Shown: positions 1 to 7,712, numbered from the stretch's first letter. The stretch is 15,747 nucleotides of DNA from an uncultured Lachnospiraceae bacterium (GCA_902796775.1 CADBQK010000361.1:1-15747); one strand, 5' to 3'. The notes: generated by a model not told the origin, from the sequence alone. Program-made: numbers and translations.

Positions 1-755
1 AACATGGGATTGTCATAGTGCATAGTATTTAAGGCTCCGATGAGCAGGCTGACATCAACCGGGTTTTTAGGCCGCCGGATCAGCATCACTTCAAAGAGAC
101 CGTCATTCAGATCCACAAAGTCATCGCTCATCTTAAAAACACCGCCGACACTTTTAGCATTGCTGATCGCCCCGAAAGCAAAGGAGTCATCAATGACCTT
201 CTCCTTCGTCTCGATATGGATATGATAATCCAATACCGATATGGAAGGCAGCTCGCGGATCCCTTCCAGAATATAGGCAAAATGGCCCAGCGTGTTTTTG
301 ATATTCTGAGGTGTAGAATAGGAAGTTTCCGTAAATGCTCCGAATGAAGCTACATAAGTAAAATAGGTATCGTTGAACTTCCCGGCATCAAACGAATGCG
401 GAGTACCTTTGATGATATCATCGGTGGCTGTGCGGATATCCGGAGACAGGTGGATCCCGGTGGCAAAGTCATTTGTAGAGCCGGCAGGGATATAGCCGAG
501 CTCAGGCTTCACCTTCCAGTCCATAACGGCTGCCATGATCTCATTGAATGTGCCGTCACCTCCGCAGCACATGACCAGGTCAAACTGGCTGTCCATTTCC
601 TGGAGTACCTTACGGGTCTTCTCTCTCCCCTGCATGGTCAGCACAAGAGGTGCATATCCGGCCTTTGTCAGGGCGTCCACAACGTAGATCAGCTCAGTCT
701 TGATCCTTTGGCGTCCAGCCATAGGGTTCACCAAAAACAATACTCGATGATACAT
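1..755 (-). CDS. Diacylglycerol/lipid kinase family protein (DagK/YegS type), C-terminus cut by window edge
   Basis: The reading frame starts at ATG 755 and runs off the left edge; 251 codons are visible, and since the family is about 300 residues, roughly 50 are probably missing. The N-terminal half is a diacylglycerol-kinase catalytic domain: it opens with VLFLVNPMAG, has the nucleotide-binding loop CCGGDGTFNE at about residues 63-72, and PAGSTNDFA at about 90-98. Family members phosphorylate diacylglycerol or related lipids with ATP at the membrane, recycling lipid turnover products; the exact substrate cannot be read from sequence. The start is supported by a TGGAG ribosome site about 7 bases upstream, lying over the proC stop. 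Only 12 bases separate it from proC, so it is the third gene of the yebC-proC operon. A sphingosine-kinase-like or other YegS substrate remains possible. Confidence 0.88.
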   Translation of the reverse strand, partial: MYHRVLFLVNPMAGRQRIKTELIYVVDALTKAGYAPLVLTMQGREKTRKVLQEMDSQFDLVMCCGGDGTFNEIMAAVMDWKVKPELGYIPAGSTNDFATGIHLSPDIRTATDDIIKGTPHSFDAGKFNDTYFTYVASFGAFTETSYSTPQNIKNTLGHFAYILEGIRELPSISVLDYHIHIETKEKVIDDSFAFGAISNAKSVGGVFKMSDDFVDLNDGLFEVMLIRRPKNPVDVSLLIGALNTMHYDNPM

Positions 756-767
756 GGTCTTACTCCA

Positions 768-1571
768 TTACTTTCCGTGGCTTTTATTAAATACACACAG
801 AGCAGCTTCAATGAGACTGCTGCGGAAACCTGCTTTTTCAAGAGCAGCCACGCCGGCAATTGTCGTCCCGCCGGGTGAACAGACAGCGTCCTTAAGCGCT
901 CCCGGATGCTGCCCGGTCTCCAGTACCATCTTTGCTGCTCCCAGGACAGCCTGTGAAACAAAGGTATAGGCCTGGGCGCGGGGCATCCCGGCGGCGCATA
1001 CGCCATCGGCAAGTGCTTCTATAAACATATACACAAAAGCAGGGGAAGAGCCGCTGGCGGCCGTCACAGCATCCATCAGAGACTCCGGCACCTCCTGCAT
1101 CAGCCCGAAGGAGCTGAAAAAGCGCTCCAGAAGCTCTCTCTCATCTTCTGTGAAATCGTCTTTTGAAAAGGTCAGTCCTGTCATCCCCTCACCGACAGCA
1201 GCCGGTGTATTGGGCATAGCACGTACGATCCGTACATTCTCTCCAAGTGATTCTTTCAGGGAAGCGATCGTAATACCAGGGGCAAGCGACACAACGATAT
1301 GCTCCTCTTTCAATACAGGAGCAATCTGGGGCAGCACTTCGGGATACGTGTAAGGCTTGACAGCCAGAATGATGACTTTTGCATTCTGCGCACATTCCCT
1401 GACGGTGCGGTAATAGGTTACACCGGTATGATCAGCCAGCTCCCTGCCCCGGATATCATCTCTGCGCGTAAAGGCGATCTGCTCAGGGACAAAGGTGTCC
1501 AGGCACCCGTCCAGCATCGCTCCCGCCATATTCCCCATGCCTGTAAATCCGAATAAATGCAGCGGCTGCAT
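768..1571 (-). CDS. proC: Pyrroline-5-carboxylate reductase
   Basis: Catalyses the last step of proline synthesis, reducing 1-pyrroline-5-carboxylate with NAD(P)H in the cytosol. The 267-residue length matches the family. The N-terminus carries the Rossmann dinucleotide loop GFTGMGNMAGAM (about residues 8-19). The middle has the typical VRAMPNTPAAVGEG segment, and the C-terminal dimerisation domain carries the P5CR signature, seen here as KDAVCSPGGTTIAG followed by ALEKAGFRS. The ATG at 1571 lies only 3 bases after the yebC stop, with no strong Shine-Dalgarno of its own (a weak GGGACGAG), so translation is probably coupled to yebC. The same transcript continues into the lipid kinase. The Gly-rich loop reads GMGNM where GAGNM is more common, a conservative change. 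Identification is firm. Confidence 0.95.
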   Translation of the reverse strand: MQPLHLFGFTGMGNMAGAMLDGCLDTFVPEQIAFTRRDDIRGRELADHTGVTYYRTVRECAQNAKVIILAVKPYTYPEVLPQIAPVLKEEHIVVSLAPGITIASLKESLGENVRIVRAMPNTPAAVGEGMTGLTFSKDDFTEDERELLERFFSSFGLMQEVPESLMDAVTAASGSSPAFVYMFIEALADGVCAAGMPRAQAYTFVSQAVLGAAKMVLETGQHPGALKDAVCSPGGTTIAGVAALEKAGFRSSLIEAALCVFNKSHGK

Positions 1572-1574
1572 AGG

Positions 1575-2303
1575 CTACTCGTCCCAGTTGTGGTAGACAT
1601 TCTGCACATCATCATCTTCATCCAGAAGATCCAGGATGCGCTGCAGGTTTTTCACGATCTCCTCATCGGTCACTTCGACATAGTTCTGCGGGATCATCGT
1701 CACCTCTGCTGAGGCCATGGGAATTCCCTGATCTTCCATATTCTGCCTGACATCAGAGAGCTCATTCGGATCTGTCGTGATCTCAAAGGAATCTTCTTCC
1801 TCGGAAAAGTCCTCCGCTCCGGCATCCAGTGCGATCATCATCAGCTCATCTGCATCCATCTCGCACTCTTCCTTATCAATGATGATCTGCCCCTTCTGAT
1901 CGAACATAAAGGAAACGCAGCCTGCCGTCCCGATGGAGCCGCCGCCCTTTGAGAAAGCACTGCGCACATTGGCAGCAGTACGGTTTTTATTGTCCGTCAG
2001 CGTATCTACGATGATGGCGACACCGCCGGGTCCGTACCCTTCGTAGGTATTATTCTCATAATTAACCGAATCCAGGTTGCCGGCAGCCTTTTTAATGCCG
2101 CGCTCGATCGTCTCATTTGGCATATTGTTGGACTTGGCTTTCGCGATCACATCACGCAGACGGCTGTTGTTGTTGGGATCAGCACCGCCTTCTTTTACAG
2201 CCACGGCAATTTCTCTTCCGATAATGGTGAAGATCTTGCCTTTTGCAGCGTCGTTCTTTTCCTTCTTATGTTTAATATTCGCAAATTTCGAATGTCCGGA
2301 CAT
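1575..2303 (-). CDS. yebC: YebC/TACO1-family protein (translation factor / probable regulatory protein)
   Basis: A 242-residue protein that matches the YebC/PmpR family along its whole length. It opens with MSGHSKFANIKHKK, followed by the ...AAKGKIFTIIGREI... block, the NNMPNETIERGIKKA block (about residues 57-71) and the YGPGGVAIIVD motif (about 89-99), and ends in the acidic C-terminal domain. Family members were long listed as DNA-binding regulators; newer work ties YebC and mitochondrial TACO1 to relief of ribosome stalling at proline-rich stretches. Position 7 is Phe where many homologues have Trp (SKWANIKH), a change I have also seen in Lachnospiraceae. The ATG at 2303 has an AGGAG site 8 bases upstream. 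It is the first gene of the yebC-proC-lipid kinase operon and is read from the promoter at 2359-2387. Confidence 0.95.
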   Translation of the reverse strand: MSGHSKFANIKHKKEKNDAAKGKIFTIIGREIAVAVKEGGADPNNNSRLRDVIAKAKSNNMPNETIERGIKKAAGNLDSVNYENNTYEGYGPGGVAIIVDTLTDNKNRTAANVRSAFSKGGGSIGTAGCVSFMFDQKGQIIIDKEECEMDADELMMIALDAGAEDFSEEEDSFEITTDPNELSDVRQNMEDQGIPMASAEVTMIPQNYVEVTDEEIVKNLQRILDLLDEDDDVQNVYHNWDE

Positions 2304-2358
2304 GCTTGACTCTCCTATCTTCTGTAATTCATATTTTTACAATAAATACGTTCTATCC

Positions 2359-2387
2359 ATGATAGCATTTGCCATATGAAAAGTCAA
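2359..2387 (-). promoter_or_regulatory. Sigma-A promoter for yebC-proC-lipid kinase operon
   Basis: On the minus strand TTGACT (2382-2387) is followed by a 17-base spacer and TATCAT (2359-2364), close to the housekeeping consensus. The predicted start of transcription lies about 50 bases before the yebC ATG. A 5-bp-arm palindrome, GTGCA-aaaa-TGCAC (2393-2406), sits just upstream of the -35 and could be an operator, but this is only a position argument. Confidence 0.75.
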
Positions 2388-2484
2388 TTCTTGTGCAAAA
2401 ATGCACGGGTCATATCAGCCAAAAACTATAAGGATCACAGAACTGCCGGGGATGCTTTCTCACTGAAACAGCAGGCAAATGCAG

Positions 2485-2512
2485 AAAAACCCGCTGCCTT
2501 GTGACAGCGGGT
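2485..2512 (-). terminator. Rho-independent terminator after the CNNM-family gene
   Basis: On the minus strand an 8-bp perfect stem, ACCCGCTG/CAGCGGGT (arms 2505-2512 and 2489-2496) with an 8-base loop, is followed directly by a run of five T. It lies about 45 bases past the stop of the CNNM-family gene and ends that transcript before the yebC promoter. Confidence 0.9.
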
Positions 2513-2555
2513 CTGAATCATGAAATATCGATGAAATTGTCTTTTAGATGAATTG

Positions 2556-3881
2556 TCAGTCAGCTGATTTGCGTGAAGACAGCCGGGTAACACGCACAAG
2601 GCTGATGGCATGATCACTGACGCTGATGATGCGGAAGCAGTATCCCATGGCTTCAATCTTGAGATATTCGGAAGGTTTCGGTATATGATCCAGTCTGGAA
2701 ATAAGATATCCGTTCAGGGTTTCAAAATCTTCCCCGAACTCGATGCCCAGCTCCTCTTCAACCATCTCAAGCGGAGTCAGGCCCTTGATATACCAGCCGC
2801 CGCCTACGTTCTGTATAAACTGCTCATCCTGGTCATATTCATCCATAATATTGCCGACGATCTCCTCCAGGATGTCTTCCATCGCTACAAGGCCGGCTGT
2901 CTGGCCGTATTCATCCACAACAATAGCCATGTGGATCTTCTTTTCCTGCATTTCCTGGAAAAGACTGTTGATCGGTCTTGTTTCCGGTACAAAGAACGGA
3001 CTGCGCATCAGCTCCCGGATGCTGCTTTTCTCATCCTGCTCCTCCTGGGCAGCCAGTTCCCGCATTACATCCTTCAGATGAAGGATACCGACGATATTGT
3101 CCTCATCATCCTCATAGACAGGGTACCGTGAATACGGCTGGCTTGCCATGAGCTGGGCAGCCTCACCCAGATCCATATCGGCGTCAATCGAGACGATACC
3201 GCGGCGGTGTGTCATGATGTCCGATACTTCTTTATCATCAAACTCGAAAATGTTGCTGATCATCTCAGCTTCGCTCTCTTCGATCACTCCCTGCTCATGA
3301 CCCTCGCTGACCATCATGATGATCTCTTCTTCCGTGACATTTTCCTGAATACTTCTGGGATCAATGCCGACAAGCCTGACCAAAACGGAAAGTGTGACGC
3401 TGCAGATTGACACCAGCGGCCGCAGCAGCAAAGATAATGCATATGCAGGCCGGAACATAATACGCATCCAGCCGCGCGAATACTTACTTGCGATTCGTTT
3501 AGGAAAATGTATCCCCAGAACGGTAAAAAGAGAGATGATAACGAGCAGCGCTGCCAGAGCTCCCAGTAAATGGGAGATGCCGCCCGGAAGGCCCAGAGAA
3601 ATGAGCCAAAGACCCAGCCCCCTGGCCAGTGGCGACACAGTGATAATACCGCTCAGGGCACAGGACACACAGATGACCAGATCGGCTGCACTGCGGAATG
3701 CAGAAGGCTTTTGGATCACGCCCAGTATCCTGGCAGAGCGTTTATTTCCTTCTTCCGATTCCTTTGTCAAAGCAGCCTCCGATAAGGCAGACAGTGCGGT
3801 CAATGTGCCGGAAAAGGCGGCACTTGCCAGGAGCAGGATCATAAACAGCAGTAGTCTTTGCAACAGGTTATCCCCATCCAT
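2556..3881 (-). CDS. CNNM/CorC (HlyC) family membrane protein with CBS pair; divergent transport domain
   Basis: A 441-residue protein with the standard architecture. A DUF21/CNNM transmembrane domain with several hydrophobic segments covers about residues 7-175. Two CBS domains follow (about 215-275 and 290-345; IMTHRRGIVSIDADMDL and FFVPETRPINSLFQEM start them). A CorC_HlyC domain closes the protein (about 355-435; GGWYIKGLTPLEMVEEELG). Family members act in the cytoplasmic membrane in Mg2+/Co2+ efflux, gated by nucleotide binding at the CBS pair. Oddly, the membrane domain lacks hallmark residues: the usual F-S-x-S-E-T is FSGTLTA (residues 23-29), and the usual (G/A)-E-x-x-P-K is GIHFPK (123-128). 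The soluble half is well conserved. It may be a regulatory or non-transporting paralogue. ATG 3881 has a GAGGA site upstream. It is transcribed alone; no convincing promoter was found in the 136 bases before it. Confidence 0.88.
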   Translation of the reverse strand: MDGDNLLQRLLLFMILLLASAAFSGTLTALSALSEAALTKESEEGNKRSARILGVIQKPSAFRSAADLVICVSCALSGIITVSPLARGLGLWLISLGLPGGISHLLGALAALLVIISLFTVLGIHFPKRIASKYSRGWMRIMFRPAYALSLLLRPLVSICSVTLSVLVRLVGIDPRSIQENVTEEEIIMMVSEGHEQGVIEESEAEMISNIFEFDDKEVSDIMTHRRGIVSIDADMDLGEAAQLMASQPYSRYPVYEDDEDNIVGILHLKDVMRELAAQEEQDEKSSIRELMRSPFFVPETRPINSLFQEMQEKKIHMAIVVDEYGQTAGLVAMEDILEEIVGNIMDEYDQDEQFIQNVGGGWYIKGLTPLEMVEEELGIEFGEDFETLNGYLISRLDHIPKPSEYLKIEAMGYCFRIISVSDHAISLVRVTRLSSRKSAD

Positions 3882-3974
3882 GCTGATTCCTCATAAGTAT
3901 AACTAAGTTCCCGAATAATGACTGTAATTTAAACAGCTTTTAACTTTGGGACGCTTGTGTCATATCGATTTTAA

Positions 3975-3996
3975 TGCTGCGGATTGCTCCGCTGCA
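3975..3996 (-). terminator. Weak candidate terminator after alr
   Basis: A stem GCGGA/TCCGC with a 4-base loop, extended by TGC/GCA across one T-T mismatch, lies about 22 bases beyond the alr stop. It is followed on the minus strand only by TTAAAAT rather than a true T run, so termination is uncertain. The rest of 3882-4017 is AT-rich with no clear gene or promoter. Confidence 0.35.
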
Positions 3997-4017
3997 CAGC
4001 TGTTAATACTGCTTGTA

Positions 4018-5187
4018 TCATATCAGGTGGTTGACTACTTGTACAGCCTTCCCGTGCTGATAATATACTCTTGGTACGCGCCTGCTGATCCCGCAGACAA
4101 ATTCGTAGTTGCATGATGCGCTAGCTTCGGCAATCTCCTCTACTGTGATTTCTTCGGATCCCTGTTTCCCAAACAGGATCACCTCGTCGCACTGACGGAT
4201 CTCATCTTCAGCATCCGTAATATCGACCATCAGCTGGTCCATACATATCCTGCCGATGATCGGGTAACGGGTCCCGCCGATCAGCACATGGCCGCAGTTG
4301 GACATGGCTCTCGGATAGCCGTCTGCATAGCCGACAGGAATGGTCGCGACCCGTGTCTCACGCTGACAGGTAAAAGCAGCGCCGTATCCGATTTTGGCCC
4401 CTTTCGGCACAGTCTTGATATATACTACGTGGCTTTTGAGTGTCAAAACAGGTTTTAGCGAGAGGGGCGCCGGATCTATTGCATCAGAAGGATAGAGTCC
4501 GTACAGAATAATTCCTGCGCTGACCATATCCATATTCAGTTCGGGATACTTCATGATAGCAGCACTGTTTGCACAGTGTCTGCAGGGTATGCTTACCCCG
4601 CTTTCTTCGAGACGCTTAAGCATCCATGTAAAGCGCTGTGCCTGCTGCATGGGCATATCCCCTACTTCACTGTCTGCTGTGGAAAAGTAGGTAAAGATCC
4701 CCTGAATCTTCAGATTTTTCAGAAGAGAGGCAATCATGGTGATGCGCTTAACAGAGTCCTCGTCGGGTAAAAAACCGATCATATTCATACCGGTATCGAT
4801 ACTGATCTCGATACTGGCTGTCATACCCAGCTCATTTGCCGCACAGTCCAGATCCTTTGCCATCGCATAAGTAAATACGGAGGAAGTAAGATCATTACGG
4901 ATAATATCTTCAAGCTGCTCTTTGGACGAGTACCCGAGGATCAGGATCGGGGCTTTGACCCCGCAGCGGCGAAGCTCGATCCCCTCTTCAACTGTCCCCA
5001 CAGCGAAACTGTCTGCACCCATCTCGAGAAGCCTCCCGGCAAGTGCACAGGCTCCGTGCCCGTAGGCATCTGCTTTTACTATACACATCAGTTTAGTGCC
5101 GGGGCTGATCATGCTCCTGACCTGTCCGATGTTGTATGCTAGTGCGTCAAGAGATATACACGCACTCGCCCGATAAGCATTCTTCAT
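4018..5187 (-). CDS. alr: Alanine racemase family protein with altered active site
   Basis: Fold-type III PLP enzyme of 389 residues, the usual Alr length. Alr interconverts L- and D-alanine for peptidoglycan. The PLP-lysine motif VKADAYGHG is intact (Lys38), as are the HCANSAA block (about 204-210), the catalytic Tyr in GYGAAF (Tyr268), the VGYADGYPR block and CMDQLMVD (315-322). Three residues conserved in known alanine racemases are replaced. The Arg of DTGM-x-R (Arg136 in the Geobacillus enzyme) is Met136. The His of YTHF (His166) is Tyr167. The Arg of MVR-x-G, which contacts the pyridine nitrogen (Arg219), is Ser223. The rest of the fold shows no decay, so it may be a racemase of altered activity or specificity. 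ATG 5187 is preceded by GGAGGAG. It lies 30 bases after nnr, in the same operon. Confidence 0.9.
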   Translation of the reverse strand: MKNAYRASACISLDALAYNIGQVRSMISPGTKLMCIVKADAYGHGACALAGRLLEMGADSFAVGTVEEGIELRRCGVKAPILILGYSSKEQLEDIIRNDLTSSVFTYAMAKDLDCAANELGMTASIEISIDTGMNMIGFLPDEDSVKRITMIASLLKNLKIQGIFTYFSTADSEVGDMPMQQAQRFTWMLKRLEESGVSIPCRHCANSAAIMKYPELNMDMVSAGIILYGLYPSDAIDPAPLSLKPVLTLKSHVVYIKTVPKGAKIGYGAAFTCQRETRVATIPVGYADGYPRAMSNCGHVLIGGTRYPIIGRICMDQLMVDITDAEDEIRQCDEVILFGKQGSEEITVEEIAEASASCNYEFVCGISRRVPRVYYQHGKAVQVVNHLI

Positions 5188-5217
5188 TCAGAATCTCCTC
5201 CAGGATACTGCTATTCC

Positions 5218-6843
5218 TTATTGCTTCCCTGCAAAAATCCCGCTAAGTCCATCCAGGATAGCTGTTGCAGTGACTGCATAGGCACCATGTTTTTCAAGTG
5301 CCCTGTCCCCTGCCAGACCATGAATATACACACCGAGCCTGGATGCCTGCGCGGGATCCAGCCCCTGGGCACAGAGTCCCCCGATCACTCCTGTCAGTAC
5401 ATCTCCTGCTCCGCCTGTGGACATACCATGATTACCTGAGACATTTATGTATATGGGTTCAGATAAAGATCCAGCTGCTGAGACAGGTTCACATTCCGGC
5501 CCACAGTCTGTATAAACCCGTGTTCTTGCATCTTTTGCAATACATATTACACCATATGAACGGCTAAAATCTCCACAAATATGATTCATATTTGTTTTTA
5601 AGGTTTGGATATTATCTCCAGTCAGTCTGGACAGCTCTTTGATATGCGGCGTGATAATAATCCTTCCTCTGGATGCTGTCCCGGCTTTTTTGAGCCAGTC
5701 CCTGTGCTCCGACAGGATATTCAGCGCATCTGCATCCAGAATAAGCGGCTGGCCGGACAGACAGCCGAGGACTTCCTGCACGATGTGGACAGACGCTGTC
5801 TCTGTACCAAGACCGGGGCCAAGGATCGTAACTGTATGTGACCGGACAAGCTCAAGCAGCTGATCTGTATCCGCGCCTTCCTCCGGATAGGTTTTTAAAA
5901 CAGCCTCCGGTACCAGCGTCTGTATGATTACCCGGTTGCATTCCGGAGTCAGCACCGTGACAAGACCCGCACCGGCATAATAGGCAGCCTTTGCGCTGAA
6001 CGCGGCTGCACCGGCCATGTTGCGGCTGCCGGCTATGACAAGCACTTTTCCATAGGTGCCTTTATTTGAATCAGGCTGCCTGGCAGGCATCAGGGCCAGG
6101 TCCTCCGAATCGTAACAGATGGTTTTCTGCTCAAACTGATCCATTGCCCTGGGATCAAAACCAATCTCCTCACAGACCACTTTTCCGGAATACACAGCTC
6201 CCGGGAACAGGATCATACCGGACTTGCGGTATCCGAAGGTGACCGTCACATCTGCACGGACTGCCTCTCCCAGAATACGTCCTTCATCCGAATCGACGCC
6301 GGATGCGATATCTACAGCACAAATCGATGCGCCTGCCTCACCGCGCCGGTTAATGGCACGGATCCAAGTCAGATAGGAACCTCCCACCTCCCTGGACAGT
6401 CCGGTACCGAAAATGGCATCCAGCAGAATATCATAAGACGATAGAAACTCTTCACAGATATCCTCATCCAGCTTACTATCCTCAAAACCTTTCAGCTGGT
6501 CTGCCTCTATCACAGGCACGCCCATATTTCTGGCAATCCTGAGCTGTACACCCGCATCCTCTGAGAGCTTCAATGGATTCCCGACCAGAAGAATGGAAAC
6601 ATCATATCCGCGGCACCAGAGGATCCTTGCAGCAGCCATACCATCCCCGCCATTATTACCGCTTCCGCAGACAGACAGGATACGCTGCTCGCCTGCATGC
6701 TCTAAAGAGACAGCTAATTTTTCCACCTGCACAGCAACTGCCAGGGAAGCTCTCTCCATCAGAATAAGAGAAGGAACCCCCGTTTGATCAATTGTAAAAC
6801 GATCGATCAGCCTCGCCATTTCACCTGTGACCAGATATTCCAT
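5218..6843 (-). CDS. nnr: Bifunctional NAD(P)H-hydrate epimerase / ADP-dependent NAD(P)HX dehydratase
   Basis: Repairs hydrated NADH and NADPH: the N-terminal YjeF domain epimerises R- and S-NAD(P)HX, and the C-terminal ribokinase-like domain dehydrates S-NAD(P)HX using ADP. The 541 residues fit the bacterial fusion form. Epimerase motifs are CGSGNNGGDG (about 59-68), DAIFGTG (142-148) and VDIASGVDSD (177-186). Dehydratase motifs are NKGTYGKVLVIAGS (260-273), LGPGLGT (341-347), LILDADALN (367-375), and GNHGMSTGGAGDVLTG, where Asp481 is the expected catalytic base. An insertion of about 19 residues, rich in Cys, Ser and Pro (about 447-465), precedes that motif. I chose ATG 6843 over the upstream ATG 6888 because AAGGAG lies 6 bases before it and the extra 15 residues are encoded by the hairpin's downstream flank. 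Its neighbours rex and alr are common for this gene in Firmicutes. Confidence 0.94.
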   Translation of the reverse strand: MEYLVTGEMARLIDRFTIDQTGVPSLILMERASLAVAVQVEKLAVSLEHAGEQRILSVCGSGNNGGDGMAAARILWCRGYDVSILLVGNPLKLSEDAGVQLRIARNMGVPVIEADQLKGFEDSKLDEDICEEFLSSYDILLDAIFGTGLSREVGGSYLTWIRAINRRGEAGASICAVDIASGVDSDEGRILGEAVRADVTVTFGYRKSGMILFPGAVYSGKVVCEEIGFDPRAMDQFEQKTICYDSEDLALMPARQPDSNKGTYGKVLVIAGSRNMAGAAAFSAKAAYYAGAGLVTVLTPECNRVIIQTLVPEAVLKTYPEEGADTDQLLELVRSHTVTILGPGLGTETASVHIVQEVLGCLSGQPLILDADALNILSEHRDWLKKAGTASRGRIIITPHIKELSRLTGDNIQTLKTNMNHICGDFSRSYGVICIAKDARTRVYTDCGPECEPVSAAGSLSEPIYINVSGNHGMSTGGAGDVLTGVIGGLCAQGLDPAQASRLGVYIHGLAGDRALEKHGAYAVTATAILDGLSGIFAGKQ

Positions 6844-6855
6844 AATCCGCTCCTT
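6841..6855 (-). promoter_or_regulatory. Ribosome binding site that sets the nnr start
   Basis: AAGGAG (6850-6855 on the minus strand) sits 6 bases before ATG 6843. This decides for the 541-residue product against the longer frame opening at 6888, which has no ribosome site. Confidence 0.85.
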
Positions 6856-6888
6856 TCTCAGGGTAATAAAAACAAAATTAAACACCAC

Positions 6889-6923
6889 AAGGGCTGCCTG
6901 CCGGATCCCCGGTGGCAGCCCTT
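6889..6923 (-). terminator. Hairpin between rex and nnr (terminator or attenuator)
   Basis: A 10-bp perfect stem (arms 6889-6898 and 6914-6923) is topped by a second CCGG/CCGG stem with a 4-base loop. Downstream on the minus strand comes GTGGTGTTTAATTTTG and then TTTTT, an interrupted T-rich tract. It lies 17 bases after the rex stop and 45 before the nnr start, so it probably reduces rather than abolishes read-through into nnr-alr. Confidence 0.65.
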
Positions 6924-6940
6924 TATAATCATTTACTTAC

Positions 6941-7603
6941 TCAATCATTCATATACGAATTGTAGCTGTATTTCTCAGAACCTCTGTGGCGAAGGTTGTA
7001 AGACAGTGTCATAAGGCTTTCATTAAGATGAACATTTTTCACACAGACATTGTCTGAAACTTTCAGATCAGTCGGAGTAAAATTCCAGATAGCACGTATC
7101 CCCCATTCCTCAAGTTTTCCGGCGATGACTCTGGCATTTCTCTTGGGAACAGTCAGAGTAACGACATCCACTTTATTATTCCTGATAAACTCTTCCAGCT
7201 CATCAATCATGCGGATCTCAATGCCCCTGACGGCCAGTCCCTCCAATCTCGGGTTCACATCGAAAATCCCGATCACGGTAAATCCTACCAGACTGAAATC
7301 ATAATTCGCCAGAGCCTGTCCGAGATTGCCAGCTCCGATGATCACCATCGTCTGCTGCTCATCCAGACCGAGAATCTTACCGATCTCCTGATGAAGATAC
7401 TTTACATTATATCCGTAGCCTTGTTGTCCGAAGCCTCCGAAATTATTGAGATCCTGCCGGATCTGTGAGGCAGTAACTTTCATGCGTATACTAAGTTCTT
7501 TTGAAGAGATGCGGACAACATCATTTTCAAGCAGATCACCTAGATACCTGTAATACCTGGGAAGGCGTTTGATCACTGCGGGAGAGATCACTCTTTCTGA
7601 CAT
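6941..7603 (-). CDS. rex: Redox-sensing transcriptional repressor Rex
   Basis: Rex is a homodimer that binds operators when NADH is low and lets go when NADH rises, controlling fermentation and NADH-oxidising genes. The 220-residue protein shows the whole family pattern. A winged helix at about 1-80 opens with MSERVISPAVIKRLPRYYRYL and carries SQIRQDLNNFGGFGQQGYGYNV. A Rossmann domain carries VIIGAGNLGQALANY (about 87-101) and FDVNP (114-118). The C-terminal swapped helix contains LMTLSYNLRHRG. The ATG at 7603 follows AGGAG with good spacing. It is the first gene of a rex-nnr-alr cluster and is divergent from the ABC-F gene, an association also seen for rex (ydiH) and ydiF in Bacillus subtilis. 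Paired half-site-like repeats next to its promoter hint at autoregulation. Confidence 0.96.
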   Translation of the reverse strand: MSERVISPAVIKRLPRYYRYLGDLLENDVVRISSKELSIRMKVTASQIRQDLNNFGGFGQQGYGYNVKYLHQEIGKILGLDEQQTMVIIGAGNLGQALANYDFSLVGFTVIGIFDVNPRLEGLAVRGIEIRMIDELEEFIRNNKVDVVTLTVPKRNARVIAGKLEEWGIRAIWNFTPTDLKVSDNVCVKNVHLNESLMTLSYNLRHRGSEKYSYNSYMND

Positions 7604-7626
7604 AATCTTACACTCCTGTCTTGCGT

Positions 7627-7670
7627 CTTATCCAGGCAGCTCATACGCGAGCACCTTCTATTGGGATAAG
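7627..7670 (-). other. Possible stem-loop in the rex 5' untranslated region
   Basis: CTTATCC (7627-7633) and GGATAAG (7664-7670) form a 7-bp inverted repeat enclosing a smaller GCTC/GAGC stem. It would fold in the rex leader RNA between the transcription start (near 7678) and the ribosome site. No riboswitch family was recognised. Confidence 0.3.
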
Positions 7671-7684
7671 TCATTTTAGATACC

Positions 7685-7712
7685 ATTATAACATTTTGAA
7701 TTTTTTAGTCAA
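7685..7712 (-). promoter_or_regulatory. Extended -10 promoter of rex
   Basis: Minus-strand TTGACT (7707-7712), a 16-base spacer and a perfect TATAAT (7685-7690) preceded by TGT, giving an extended -10. The transcript would have a leader of about 75 bases. Confidence 0.85.

Noticed and set aside
2393..2406. GTGCA-aaaa-TGCAC palindrome upstream of the yebC promoter as an operator
   Set aside because: Only 5-bp arms; its position is suggestive, but such short palindromes are expected by chance.
3896..3901. TATACT as the -10 of the CNNM-family gene
   Set aside because: It is almost touching the ribosome site and has no matching -35, so it would give an implausibly short leader.
6844..6888. Upstream ATG 6888 as the nnr start
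   Set aside because: No ribosome site; it lies in the hairpin flank, and ATG 6843 with AAGGAG matches the expected N-terminus.
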